From: Hoeflea sp.
Lineage (GTDB): Bacteria > Pseudomonadota > Alphaproteobacteria > Rhizobiales > Rhizobiaceae
NCBI GenBank assembly: GCA_019084245.1
Contig: JAHRFE010000026.1
Span: 124,001 to 188,000, forward strand
DNA: 64,000 nt
Reading direction: 5' to 3'
The translations under genes and the position numbers were made by a program. Below the pieces are notes generated by a model. That model made no database searches, was not told the origin of the DNA, and saw only the letters and a program-made list of their open reading frames with translations. This document shows, piece by piece, positions 9,001 through 16,977 of this stretch. How positions within the stretch are numbered: position 1 is the stretch's first letter; every line of letters starts with the position of its first letter.

Positions 9001-11498
9001 TCGTCGAAATCCGGATTGATGCCGATGCGCGGGCCGTCGGTTGCGACCTTGAGCCCGACTGCACGTTCCACCGCTCGTCCCCCGCCTTCTGAAGCGCGGA
9101 TTGTGACGTCGGCCTTGAGGAACTGCGTGGTGACGGGCAATTCACCCAGATCGATTTCGACGATCCCCTCGCCCGCCTCGTCAAGCGAAGCAAGATTGTC
9201 GAGCGTAATTCTCGAATTCTCGAATTCCTCGTCTTCAAGTCCGAATACATAGCCCGGATAGGCGTCCAGCGACCGGTTGCGGCTCACTACGATCTCGCCT
9301 TCGGTCGACAGACCACCCGCAGGCGCGCCGTAGAGATAGCGGCCGGTCACGGCGATTTCAGCCGGGCTGCCGGGACTTACCAAGCCATCGCCGGCGTCGA
9401 GTTCGATCTCGATGCGGTCGGGCTGGAAATCCTCGACCAGAAAGGACACCTCGGCAATGGAAGGGCGCTTCGGATCGGTGTGCAGGCTGGCGCGCCAGGC
9501 GCCATGCATGGCGTTGCCGGGAAGATCGATTTCGAGTGCGTGACCGCCAAGATCCTCGCCGTCTGAGACCACGCGGCGGTCTTCCACCCCGTCGGGACGC
9601 TGAAGGATCATGGTCAGCGGCAGATCGCTGAGCGCCTCGGCCTGTCCGTCGCGTGCAAGGGCTGCGAGGTGGACGGTCTCGCCGGCGCGATAAATGCCGC
9701 GTTCGGTCCAGGCCATGACATCGACGCCGCCGGGCGAAGGACGGCCGGCAACACCGCGGTCAGAGAGGTCAAAGCCGCCTCGAGTGAGGTCGAGAAACAC
9801 GAAATCGCCCTCCGGCCCCTTGGCCAGCAGCGCTGCCGGGGCAAGGCCGGATTGTCCTCGGATTAAGCCAGGCTGGAAGGTGGCGCGGCCATCAGCATCG
9901 GTGACTGCTTCGCCCAGCACCTCGTTGTTGCGGGCAAGCAGCGTCAGCGAGACCGAGGCCAGCGGTTGGGCCGTTTCGAGCGAACGCAGGAACACCGACA
10001 GCCCGTCCTCTCCGGCAAAGCTCGTAAGCCCGATATCGGAAATGACGAACCACTGGGTGGCCTTCGATTCCCAGCTTTCGGACTTGTCGCCGAGCGGCGC
10101 GGCGCTCAGAACATAGACGCCCGGCTCGCGTTCGGGCAGCAGGGTGTCGACTGGAATGCTGGTGATGACTTCGCGGTTGGGCTCGCTTGCGATCTCGACC
10201 GCGCCCTCCCAGACCGGCGCGCCCACATCCTGGGCTATGGTCTCGAGCGAATAGCTGTCGAGTTGCCTCAGGAACTCCGAGCCGGAGATGATCCGGGCCA
10301 GAGCCCGCTCGCCGACGCGGTAGAGCTTCAGATCCGCCGACGGCGCATTGATGGTGACCAGCGGTATGCCGAGCCGCGATTTCGCGGGCAGCACGAAACT
10401 CGAACCGGTAAACCGGGCGGCGGGCGACCGGTCGCGTATGTACAGCGACAGCTCCACCGGCGCTTCCAGGACCTCGTCGACCGCCGATGGCAGGCCCTGG
10501 CGCAGCACCAGCCGGTAACGCTGGCCGTGCTCAAGCCCGTTGACGCAGATCTGCCGTGTGTCGGTATCAATGGCGACGTCTCCTGCGCCGTCGATGCTGA
10601 CGAAGCCGGAATAGTCCTGGCCACGAACGAGATTTTCGGAGAACTGCACGCAGACCCGCGGGGTTTCGCTGTCGGCGTCAATCGTGTTGTCGACCACCCG
10701 GAAGCCGTGCGTGGCGCGCAGAGTGTCATAAGCCGCCCGCAGCGCCGGCACTTCTGCAATTTCCAGGCTTGCGCGGTAGGCTGAAAGAGCCGGACGCCAG
10801 TTTTCCGCCCGTTCCAGCGCTTCGCCCAGAACGGCAAGCGAATCGGCCCGCGCCGAAGCGGTTCGCGAGGTCTGATAGGCGTTGACGGCGGCCGATATCG
10901 CCACGGATCGAAGGCTGCGGATCATGTTCGCGTCTTGCGTCACATAGGCCAGTGATCCGCGGGAGAGCTCCCGCCACAGCAGGCTCTGTGCCGGGTCAGC
11001 CGCCGCCGCCATCGCGTAAAACCGGATGACGCCATCCATGTCGCCTTGCGCGCTCGCCGATTTCGCCAGCGCGATATACTGCGATGCGCCGCCGCTGGCA
11101 TTGCTGTTGCGCGCGATCGTCCGCTCCCGGTAGGCCCGGGCTTCATCCAGAAGCGATGCGGGAACGAAGGTCAGGTCCGGCGCCGCCCCCAGATCCGGCT
11201 CACCGCCGCTCACCACCCTGCCAGCTATCGCGCCGACAAAGGGATTGATGGTGTTGTAGTCGGACTTGAGAAAGCACCAGCCGGCCTTGATGTTGTAGGT
11301 GAAGGCCTTGCATTGCCGGTCGTCGAGACAGGCAGCCTCGCATTGCTCCAGTCCGATATCGCGCACCGTGCGGAGATCAAATCCGAAATAATCGGCATTT
11401 TCAGTGGTTTCTATGCGGCGTGGACCATCTTGAGCCTGTGTCGGATTGGACATGGCGAGCAGTCCGATGACGATCAGAATGCGACGGAGTGCAGACAT
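6048..11498 (-). CDS. Bacterial alpha-2-macroglobulin (YfhM/MagD-type) with N-terminal apple-like domain
   Basis: An 1816-residue secreted or periplasmic protein. The start at 11498 gives a clean signal peptide (MSALRRILIVIGLLAMSNPTQA). After it comes a cysteine-rich PAN/apple-like segment (about residues 28-80, with CEAACLDDRQC and KAGWCFLKSD), then many macroglobulin-type beta domains. The thioester motif YGCAEQ is present; its Cys is residue 1368 (codon at 7395-7397), so covalent trapping of proteases should be possible. A helical thioester domain and a C-terminal receptor-like domain follow. The downstream pbpC gene overlaps by 4 bases. Unlike many E. coli-type homologues there is no lipobox cysteine at the signal cleavage site, so it may be soluble in the periplasm. 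Confidence 0.9.
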   Translation of the reverse strand: MSALRRILIVIGLLAMSNPTQAQDGPRRIETTENADYFGFDLRTVRDIGLEQCEAACLDDRQCKAFTYNIKAGWCFLKSDYNTINPFVGAIAGRVVSGGEPDLGAAPDLTFVPASLLDEARAYRERTIARNSNASGGASQYIALAKSASAQGDMDGVIRFYAMAAAADPAQSLLWRELSRGSLAYVTQDANMIRSLRSVAISAAVNAYQTSRTASARADSLAVLGEALERAENWRPALSAYRASLEIAEVPALRAAYDTLRATHGFRVVDNTIDADSETPRVCVQFSENLVRGQDYSGFVSIDGAGDVAIDTDTRQICVNGLEHGQRYRLVLRQGLPSAVDEVLEAPVELSLYIRDRSPAARFTGSSFVLPAKSRLGIPLVTINAPSADLKLYRVGERALARIISGSEFLRQLDSYSLETIAQDVGAPVWEGAVEIASEPNREVITSIPVDTLLPEREPGVYVLSAAPLGDKSESWESKATQWFVISDIGLTSFAGEDGLSVFLRSLETAQPLASVSLTLLARNNEVLGEAVTDADGRATFQPGLIRGQSGLAPAALLAKGPEGDFVFLDLTRGGFDLSDRGVAGRPSPGGVDVMAWTERGIYRAGETVHLAALARDGQAEALSDLPLTMILQRPDGVEDRRVVSDGEDLGGHALEIDLPGNAMHGAWRASLHTDPKRPSIAEVSFLVEDFQPDRIEIELDAGDGLVSPGSPAEIAVTGRYLYGAPAGGLSTEGEIVVSRNRSLDAYPGYVFGLEDEEFENSRITLDNLASLDEAGEGIVEIDLGELPVTTQFLKADVTIRASEGGGRAVERAVGLKVATDGPRIGINPDFDDAQVSENSEAGFRIIAIDADGARIAMPGTTWSLVRIERNYQWYRQGSSWNYEVVDFTTEIADGEIDVSEQDPARIAATVEWGRYRLDVTGADGAETSVLFDAGWHVEAKSIESPDGLEIAFDKDRYAVGETAQLRISPRFAGEALITVGSERLIATTTASVGEEGTTIDLIVTEEWGAGAYVTATLYRPGDAQSRMPMRAIGVKWLSVDPADRQLQVSLDLTEQTTPRGPFTIPVTLAGLTPGEDAFVTVAAVDVGILNLTRHAAADPESWYFGQRALGLEIRDIYGRLIDGSAGVTGRIRTGGDGAMMRSEGSPPRERLVAFFEGPVAVDSDGKASITFDMPQFNGTVRVNAVAWSSRGVGHATRDVIVRDPVVISASLPQFLAPGDRSQILVELANTDGPAGDYGVELFTASGRVKTGDGLRQSLNLGSGARESLVMPLEGLLTGSDTVTIALTGPDGLSLDREEIITVRPAAMPVTTKRVISLAGNGGTLRIDGELLADSQLDGASVTVGLTRNAAFDVASLLMALDRYPYGCAEQTTSRALPLLYLSDLGDTFGGDDAGTIRERIESAITRLVAYQSSSGSFGLWGPGSGDLWLDSYITDFLTRAMEKGFSVPPVASRLALDNLQNTLAYTTDVSAQGSSIAYALYVLARNQKAAATDLRYYSDSQIDAFAQPLARAQIGAALSLYGDAQRAEESFRSAFAHARSTAMLIGGRDDYGSSLRDGAAMLALAAESTPTPGIVPDLIRFVSDAKTAKTSTSTQEDAWMVLAARAITAGNRSISVNVNGQAFAGAFEARMSGEEIGASPLTIVNQGPDPVDAVVTTMAAPLQPLSAGGTGFSIDRSYYRLDGLPASISSVNQNDRFLVVLQMREANAWTSRVVVTDLLPAGFVIDNPRLMGSAELANFAWLGEISASHSEFRTDRFMAAFDRYGSSDREFVAAYVVRAVTPGVYAHPAAVVEDMYRPELAARTATGVLEVRGRP

Positions 11499-11687
11499 TG
11501 AAACCTCCCGCGCCCGCAATGAGCCGGGCAATTGCGAACAATCCAAGCTCCGCTTCACCCCGCGTGCGGCGCGATGCTCGAGACCTGGGTTTCTCAAAGA
11601 GAGTAAGGCCGGAATGCGGCAACCGGCAAGCGGTTTTCAAGCCAATCGTCAAGATTGAACGAAGAACCTACGCGGCCCAGCAAAAGA

Positions 11688-11717
11688 TTGCGGAACGGGT
11701 CTATAATCGGTTAGAAT
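11688..11717 (+). promoter_or_regulatory. Candidate promoter of the ArsR-family gene
   Basis: TTGCGG (11688-11693) and TAGAAT (11712-11717) are spaced by 18 bp on the plus strand. The -10 box is five of six to consensus. It lies about 130 bp upstream of the ArsR start codon and its -10 region falls inside the inverted repeat 11703-11726, which would suit autorepression. A perfect TATAAT also occurs at 11702-11707 but lacks a matching -35. Confidence 0.3.
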
Positions 11718-11726
11718 TAGGATTAT
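11703..11726. promoter_or_regulatory. Inverted repeat, candidate ArsR-family operator
   Basis: ATAATC (11703-11708) and GATTAT (11721-11726) form a perfect 6-bp inverted repeat separated by 12 AT-rich bases. It is the most obvious dyad upstream of the ArsR-family gene and overlaps the candidate -10 box. The ArsR repressors BigR and YgaV bind AT-rich dyads near their own promoters, so autoregulation is plausible, but binding is an inference. Confidence 0.4.
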
Positions 11727-11850
11727 GCTTCACAATTGTACGCATCGATTACTGCCTGTCTGAAGGGCGCCTGTCAAAATGAGGCCGATGGGACCCTTTT
11801 CGAGATGATCGAAAAGCCCTATAACCACCTGCATTCACCGAGCAAAACAC

Positions 11851-12210
11851 ATGACCTTACCTCACATCAAAGCCGACATGGATGAGAAAGAGCTGAACGT
11901 GCTCATGGTCCAGGCGCGCAAGGCCAGCGACCTGTTGAAGTCGCTCAGCCATGAGACACGGTTGATGATCCTTTGCATTCTGTCCGAAGGCGAGAAATCC
12001 GTTTCCGAACTCGAGGAAATCCTGGCGATGCCGCAGGCTGCGGTTTCGCAGCAACTGGCGCGGCTTCGTCTCGACGGGCTTGTCGATACCAGACGCGAAG
12101 GCCGGATGATCTACTACTCGATCCTCAATCACGAAGTCTCGTCGGTGATCGGCACGCTGTATACGCTGTTTTGCGCGCCGGTGCGGGATGGGGCCGACAA
12201 GGCCGAATAG
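11851..12210 (+). CDS. ArsR-family repressor with BigR/SqrR-type cysteine pair
   Basis: A 119-residue winged-helix regulator of the ArsR/SmtB family. The recognition helix region reads MPQAAVSQQLARLRLDGLV (about residues 60-78), followed by the wing TRREGRMIYYSI. It has two cysteines, Cys42 (MILCIL) and Cys108 (LFCAP). These are the positions of the redox/persulfide-sensing dithiol in BigR (Cys42/Cys108) and SqrR (Cys41/Cys107), while the metal-binding motif of true ArsR proteins (CVC) is missing. A sulfide or persulfide response is therefore more likely than arsenic sensing, despite an arsenite locus 40 kb away. No sulfide-oxidising gene is adjacent, so its targets must lie elsewhere. Confidence 0.85.
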   Translation: MTLPHIKADMDEKELNVLMVQARKASDLLKSLSHETRLMILCILSEGEKSVSELEEILAMPQAAVSQQLARLRLDGLVDTRREGRMIYYSILNHEVSSVIGTLYTLFCAPVRDGADKAE

Positions 12211-12231
12211 CTACACAGGATCCTTGAATTG

Positions 12232-12266
12232 AAAAAGCCGGACAGGAACTACCTGACCGGCTTTTT
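12232..12266. terminator. Bidirectional rho-independent terminator between arsR-type gene and hemA
   Basis: The sequence AAAAAGCCGG ... CCGGCTTTTT forms a stem with an inner AGG/CCT pair and a short loop. A-run and T-run on the two sides give U-tracts in both directions, matching the convergent gene pair that flanks it. Confidence 0.85.
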
Positions 12267-12302
12267 CAGTTGATGGAACCCGAAACCTGGTCCGTCCCGA
12301 TA

Positions 12303-13520
12303 TCAGGCGACTGCCCGGGCCAGGGCGCACTGCGACCACAACTCGCTCAAGGCGCCAGCCAGATGCGCGATATCGGCATCCGAATGCATTGGCGTCGGCG
12401 TGATGCGCAGACGCTCGGTCTTGACCGGAACCGTCGGGTAGTTGATCGGCTGCACATAGATGCCGTGCTGGTCCATAAGCACGTCGGAAATCCATTTGCA
12501 CTTCGAGGCATTTCCCACCATCACCGGCACGATGTGGCTCGGATTGGGCATGTGCGGAATGCCGTGGTAATCCAGCGCGCGGCGCACCTTGGCGACAGCT
12601 TCCTGATGACGGCGGCGCTCCATCTGGCTCGCCTTGAGATGGCGGATCGATGCGGCAGCGCCTGCTGCCAGCGATGGCGGCAAGGCGGTGGTGAAGATGA
12701 ATCCCGATGCGAAGCTACGGACAAAATCGCACAGCGCGCGGGTGCCGGTAATGTAACCACCCATGACGCCAAAAGCCTTGCCAAGCGTGCCTTCGATCAC
12801 CGTCAGGCGATGCATGATGCCCTCGCGTTCGGCAATGCCGCCGCCGCGCGGGCCATACATGCCAACGGCGTGGACTTCATCGAGATAGGTCATCGCGCCA
12901 AATTCGTCGGCCACATCGCAGAGCGCTGCTATCGGGGAAATGTCGCCATCCATCGAATAGACGCTCTCGAAGGCCACCATCTTGGGGGCGGCCGGATCAT
13001 CCAGCGCCATCATGCGGCGCAGATCCTGGGGATCATTGTGCTTGAACACGCGCTTCTCGCAGCGGGAATGGCGAATGCCTTCGATCATCGACGCGTGGTT
13101 GAGGGCATCGGAATAGACGATCAGACCGGGAATCTTGCCGGCGAGCGTTCCGAGCGCCGCCCAGTTGGACACATAGCCTGATGTGAAAATCAGCGCGTCT
13201 TCCTTGTCGTGCAGATCGGCAAGTTCGCGCTCGAGCAGCACATGGTAGTGATTCGTGCCGGAGATGTTGCGCGTGCCGCCGGCGCCCGCGCCGCAGCGAT
13301 CAATGGCTTCCTTCATCGCGCCGGTGACCAGCGGATTCTGGCCCATGCCAAGATAGTCATTGGAACACCAGACCGTGACGTCCTGCGTCGAACCGTCGGC
13401 GCGATAGCGTGTTGCCCGCGGGAAACCACCGGCATGGCGCTCGATATCGGCAAAAACCCGGTAATTGCCGGCTTCGTGCAGACCACCCAGCTTCTCCTCA
13501 AAGAACGCTTCAAAATCCAT
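12303..13520 (-). CDS. hemA: 5-aminolevulinate synthase
   Basis: A 405-residue PLP enzyme that condenses glycine and succinyl-CoA to 5-aminolevulinate, the first step of haem synthesis in alphaproteobacteria (C4 pathway). The start [15 protein letters not shown] at 13520 is preceded by AGGAAG. Family landmarks include [46 protein letters not shown] and the PLP lysine segment [14 protein letters not shown]. The length is as in rhizobial HemA. It stands alone as a transcription unit, with a terminator shared with the convergent ArsR gene and a region with repeated TTGTCC elements upstream. Confidence 0.96.
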   Translation of the reverse strand: MDFEAFFEEKLGGLHEAGNYRVFADIERHAGGFPRATRYRADGSTQDVTVWCSNDYLGMGQNPLVTGAMKEAIDRCGAGAGGTRNISGTNHYHVLLERELADLHDKEDALIFTSGYVSNWAALGTLAGKIPGLIVYSDALNHASMIEGIRHSRCEKRVFKHNDPQDLRRMMALDDPAAPKMVAFESVYSMDGDISPIAALCDVADEFGAMTYLDEVHAVGMYGPRGGGIAEREGIMHRLTVIEGTLGKAFGVMGGYITGTRALCDFVRSFASGFIFTTALPPSLAAGAAASIRHLKASQMERRRHQEAVAKVRRALDYHGIPHMPNPSHIVPVMVGNASKCKWISDVLMDQHGIYVQPINYPTVPVKTERLRITPTPMHSDADIAHLAGALSELWSQCALARAVA

Positions 13521-13632
13521 TGTATTCTTCCTATGTGTCCCAGACAAGATGCGAAACAATCCGGCCCGCGTCAACCCGGAAAAGGGTTGGGCGGAGACCG
13601 GCAAAAGGTCGCATGCTGCGCTTGGGCGGTCT

Positions 13633-13676
13633 TTGTCCTATGTCAAATCGCCACAGAACTTGTCCGAGCTTTGTCC
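13633..13676. repeat. Triple TTGTCC repeat upstream of hemA
   Basis: TTGTCC occurs at 13633-13638, 13660-13665 and 13671-13676, with start-to-start spacings of 27 and 11 bp, within the gap between hemA and the puuA-like gene. On the hemA strand these read GGACAA. A TTGACA on the same strand (plus 13641-13646) lies between the copies. This may be a regulator-binding array for hemA; no factor can be named. Confidence 0.3.
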
Positions 13677-13710
13677 AATCGATGAATCACGCATCCGGCC
13701 GGTGCAGGGA

Positions 13711-15084
13711 TCAGAGATAGGTCGACCGCTCCAAGGGGGTGATTTCATTGTCGAATGCCTTGAGTTCCTCGCGCTTGATTTCGGCGAATATCCGGCGCAG
13801 TTCGGGGCCGAACAGGCGACGGATGAAATCGGACTGCTCGAAATCCTCGATTGCGTCGTCCATGTCATCCGACAGTTGCGGAAGCGGCACATTGTAGGCG
13901 TTGCCCTCCACCGCCGGCGGCGGCATTTTTCCGTTTTCCAGCCCTTCGAGCATGCCGCCAAGAACACCGGCCAGCACGAAATAGGGATTGGCGTCGGCGC
14001 CGGACATGCGGTGTTCGAGCCGCCTCGCCCTGTCGTCGGAGGCCGGCACACGCACCACCACCGACCGGTTGTTGCGGCCCCAGGCAATCCGGGTCGGCGC
14101 ATAGGAGCCGGGCTGCAAACGGCGATAGCCATTGAAGCCTGGAATGTAGAGCAGCAGCGTGTCCTTCAGCGTCTGCAGCAGCCCCGCCGCGGCATGCTGC
14201 AGCCGCAGATCGCCTGCCTCGCCCGAGAAAATGTTGTTGCCGTCCACATCCAGCACGCTGGCATGGACATGCATGCCGTTGCCCGGCCATTCCAGAAACG
14301 GCTTGGCCATGAAGGTGGCCCGCAATCCATGTTTATGGGCGGATTCGGTGATCAGGCGGCGCAGCAGCACGGTGTCGTCGGCCGCCGCCATCGCATCGTC
14401 GCGATGCTTGAGATTGACTTCGAACTGACCCGGCGCCGCCTCCTTGATGATGGTGTCGATCGGCAGGCCCTGCGCCACTGCGGCGGCGCGGATCTCGGCA
14501 AACAGGTCGCTCTGGCCGCGCAATTCGGACAGCGAGTACATCTGCTGCTGGTCCGGACCAGGCCCACGATCCTTGCCCATGCGGCCCGACCGCTGGAACA
14601 CCGCCGGATCCACCAGATAGAATTCAAGTTCGAACGCGGTCACCGGACGCAGGCCCAGAGCGGTGAAGCGGTCGACAATGCCCTGCAGCACGTTGCGGGG
14701 ATCGTAGATGCAGGGCTCGCCGGTCTCGGTGTACATCGACATCAGAACCTGGGCCGAGGGGCGCGGCGCCCAGGGCGCGCGGTTGATTCGCCCGGGAATT
14801 GCCCGGCAGTAGCCGTCGATGTCTCCGGTCTCGATGTGAATGCCGGTGGATTCGACCTCCCTGCCCCAGATGTCGAGGCCGAAGATCGACAAGGGCATGT
14901 TGATGCCGGGATAACCGGCCTTGGACAGGGCTTCGGTGGGACCCCATTTGCCACGCATCACGCCATTGATGTCCGGAATCAGGAAATCGACGGATTCGAT
15001 ATCGGGATTTTCCGCCAGAAACCGATCAGCCTCTTCATTGGTCGGGAGGGTTATGTCTTTTTTATCCGTGGCGCTTTCGCGCAT
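13711..15084 (-). CDS. puuA: Glutamine synthetase family protein, probable gamma-glutamylputrescine synthetase
   Basis: A 457-residue member of the glutamine synthetase superfamily. The N-terminal beta-grasp part (VDFLIPDINGVMRGKW) is followed by the catalytic domain with FEVNLKHRDD and NRSVVVRVP. The start ATG at 15084 is chosen over an upstream GTG because AAGG lies just before it. Members of this subgroup ligate glutamate to amines such as putrescine using ATP. It is divergent from a SpuC-like putrescine/pyruvate aminotransferase gene, which supports a polyamine-catabolic role over nitrogen assimilation by a true GlnA. The exact amine is inferred. Confidence 0.8.
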   Translation of the reverse strand: MRESATDKKDITLPTNEEADRFLAENPDIESVDFLIPDINGVMRGKWGPTEALSKAGYPGINMPLSIFGLDIWGREVESTGIHIETGDIDGYCRAIPGRINRAPWAPRPSAQVLMSMYTETGEPCIYDPRNVLQGIVDRFTALGLRPVTAFELEFYLVDPAVFQRSGRMGKDRGPGPDQQQMYSLSELRGQSDLFAEIRAAAVAQGLPIDTIIKEAAPGQFEVNLKHRDDAMAAADDTVLLRRLITESAHKHGLRATFMAKPFLEWPGNGMHVHASVLDVDGNNIFSGEAGDLRLQHAAAGLLQTLKDTLLLYIPGFNGYRRLQPGSYAPTRIAWGRNNRSVVVRVPASDDRARRLEHRMSGADANPYFVLAGVLGGMLEGLENGKMPPPAVEGNAYNVPLPQLSDDMDDAIEDFEQSDFIRRLFGPELRRIFAEIKREELKAFDNEITPLERSTYL

Positions 15085-15337
15085 AATGTCACCTTGCCCC
15101 TTCAGGACTTTCAATTGTCGCACTGCCGCGCAGGCCGCCCCCGTGAGGATATGGCTGGCGCTTGAGCACTTAGAACCTGTTCCTATACATCATTGCACAC
15201 ACGAATCCATTTGATCGCGTCAGGCATCAGGCGGAGAGTGCGGTGGTTGTCCGCGCGGAAAATTTGTGCACACACTCAAATAAAGGTCAAACCGATTTCC
15301 TTCAGGCCTCTGTCAAAAACCAATCAGGACTAAAACA
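15085..15337. promoter_or_regulatory. Divergent puuA/spuC control region
   Basis: A 253-bp gap between two divergent amine-catabolism genes. It holds the direct repeat TGCACACAC at 15194-15202 and 15267-15275, the second inside an AT-rich dyad ATTTG-N10-CAAAT (15262-15281). No -24/-12 element and no certain -35/-10 pair was found by eye. Confidence 0.4.
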
Positions 15338-16726
15338 ATGCGCGTCAATGTGTCTTCTCATGATCTCAAGGTTTCCGATCACAAGCACCATCTTCACCCT
15401 TTCACCGATCACGGCGCCCTTGGTGTTGACGAGCGGCGGGTGATCTCCAAGGCGGACGGCGTGTGGCTTTGGGACACAGACGGCAATCGCATCATGGACG
15501 GTATGGCAGGCTTGTGGTGCGTCAATGTCGGCCATGGCCGTCAGGAGATCGTCGAGGCGGTGCGCGCGCAAATGAGCGAGCTCTCCTATTACAACACTTT
15601 CTTCAAGACCACGCATCCGCCTGTCATCGAACTGTCGGCGATGCTGGCCGATCTCGCCCCCGATCACATCAACATGGTGTTTTACGGCGGCTCCGGCTCG
15701 GACGCCAACGACACGATATTGCGACTGGTGCGCACCTACTGGGCGCTTCAGGGCAAGGGAAGCAAGAAAGTGGTGATCAGCCGCAAGAACGCCTATCACG
15801 GCTCCACCATCGCCGGCGCCTCGCTGGGCGGCATGAGCGCCATGCACAGCCAGGGCGGATTGCCGATTCCGGACATCCATCACATCGATCAGCCTTACTG
15901 GTTCGGTGAAGGCATGATGACAGACATGAGCGAAGACGAGTTCGGCCTGTGGGCGGCGCGCGAGCTCGAACGCGCCATCGAGGAGATCGGCGAGGAAAAT
16001 GTCGCCGCCTTCATCGCCGAACCGATCCAGGGCGCCGGCGGCGTCATCATTCCGCCCGCAACCTACTGGCCCGAGGTCAAGCGCATTCTCGAAAGCCGCG
16101 ACATCCTTTTTGTCTCCGACGAGGTCATCTGCGGTTTCGGCCGCACCGGAGAATGGTTCGGCTCTGGGTATTACGACATGAAGCCCGACCTGATGGCGAT
16201 CGCCAAGGGGCTTACATCGGGCTATCTGCCGATGGGGGGCGTGCTGGTGTCAGACGAGATCGCCGAAGTCCTGCACCGTGAAAACGTCGAATTCTATCAC
16301 GGCTATACCTATTCCGGTCATCCCGCCTGCTGCGCGGCGGCGATCGCCAATCTCACCATCATCAAGCGTGAAGGTCTGGTCGAGCGCGTCCGCGACCACA
16401 TCGGCCCCTATTTTCACCAGCGCTGGACCGCGCTTGCCGATCACCCGATGGTCGGCGAAGCCCGGATGGTGGGCATGTTCGGCGCGCTGGAACTGGTGCC
16501 CGATGAAAACGACCTGAAGAAACGCTTCGACAATGTCGGCAAGGTCGGCACCATCACACGCGACCATTCCTTCTCCAACGGGCTGGTGATGCGCGCCGTG
16601 CGCGATTCGCTGATCATCTCGCCGCCGCTGACGATAACCGAGGAAGAGGTGGATGTGCTCATCGCGTCAGCGAAGAAGACACTGGATGCGGCCTGGAACG
16701 ATGTGCGCAAGCAGGGGCTCGCCTGA
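15338..16726 (+). CDS. spuC: Class III aminotransferase, probable putrescine-pyruvate aminotransferase SpuC
   Basis: A 462-residue PLP-dependent omega-aminotransferase. The motifs YGGSGSDANDT (phosphate binding), the conserved Asp in LFVSDEVICGFGRTG and the PLP lysine Lys290 in IAKGLTSGYLPMGG are all present. The N-terminal segment HLHPFTDH and WDTDGNRIMDGMAGLWCVNVG are characteristic of the SpuC / putrescine-pyruvate subgroup. It should remove an amino group from putrescine or a similar diamine or omega-amino acid, with pyruvate as acceptor. The divergent puuA-like gene supports a polyamine route, although the two enzymes belong to alternative branches (transaminase versus gamma-glutamylation). 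AGGA lies about 8 bases before the start. Confidence 0.85.
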   Translation: MRVNVSSHDLKVSDHKHHLHPFTDHGALGVDERRVISKADGVWLWDTDGNRIMDGMAGLWCVNVGHGRQEIVEAVRAQMSELSYYNTFFKTTHPPVIELSAMLADLAPDHINMVFYGGSGSDANDTILRLVRTYWALQGKGSKKVVISRKNAYHGSTIAGASLGGMSAMHSQGGLPIPDIHHIDQPYWFGEGMMTDMSEDEFGLWAARELERAIEEIGEENVAAFIAEPIQGAGGVIIPPATYWPEVKRILESRDILFVSDEVICGFGRTGEWFGSGYYDMKPDLMAIAKGLTSGYLPMGGVLVSDEIAEVLHRENVEFYHGYTYSGHPACCAAAIANLTIIKREGLVERVRDHIGPYFHQRWTALADHPMVGEARMVGMFGALELVPDENDLKKRFDNVGKVGTITRDHSFSNGLVMRAVRDSLIISPPLTITEEEVDVLIASAKKTLDAAWNDVRKQGLA

Positions 16727-16759
16727 TCGCGATTCACATTAACCCTCACGCTTAAGCTT

Positions 16760-16785
16760 AACGCCGGGTTATCAAACCCGGCGTT
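16760..16785 (+). terminator. Terminator of spuC
   Basis: A perfect 11-bp stem (AACGCCGGGTT / AACCCGGCGTT) with the loop ATCA lies 33 bp after the spuC stop. The T-tract behind it is short, so it is a moderately strong intrinsic terminator. Confidence 0.75.
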
Positions 16786-16921
16786 TCAGTTTGCGGTACA
16801 ATCGTGAACATAATCAAGGGAAGCCGACCTGCTGCGCTTGTCGTGGCCATGATTTGGACGGGTTCTCACAATACCCCGCGCCGGCCAAATAAAGGCTGCA
16901 AGACGACGGGGATAACAAGAA

Positions 16922-16944
16922 GGGGCGGCCCATGCAGCCGCCCC
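16922..16944 (-). terminator. Terminator of the BMP transporter operon
   Basis: GGGGCGGC / GCCGCCCC forms an 8-bp stem with a 7-base loop about 35 bp after the binding-protein stop on the minus strand. TTCTTGTT follows on that strand, a weak but adequate U-rich tail. Confidence 0.65.
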
Positions 16945-16977
16945 CGCTTTCGTATCCGACTCAGCGTCTGACCTGGC

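Larger units (their letters stand above)
11499..11850. other. 352-bp divergent intergenic region without a gene
   Basis: This stretch lies between the macroglobulin gene (minus) and the ArsR gene (plus). Short open frames inside it show no recognisable protein. Its left part is GC-rich; the part from about 11690 to 11760 is AT-rich and holds the inverted repeat and promoter candidate listed separately. It should contain the start signals for both flanking genes; I could not identify a convincing promoter for the macroglobulin gene. Confidence 0.5.

Noticed and set aside
11489-11782. Plus-strand short frame between the macroglobulin and ArsR-type genes
   Set aside because: It begins inside the antisense of the signal peptide region, lacks a good ribosome site and has no family features.
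11851-12210. Reading the ArsR-family gene as an arsenic-resistance regulator
   Set aside because: The metal-binding CVC motif is absent, the cysteine pair fits BigR/SqrR, and the arsenite locus is 40 kb away with its own AioXSR system.
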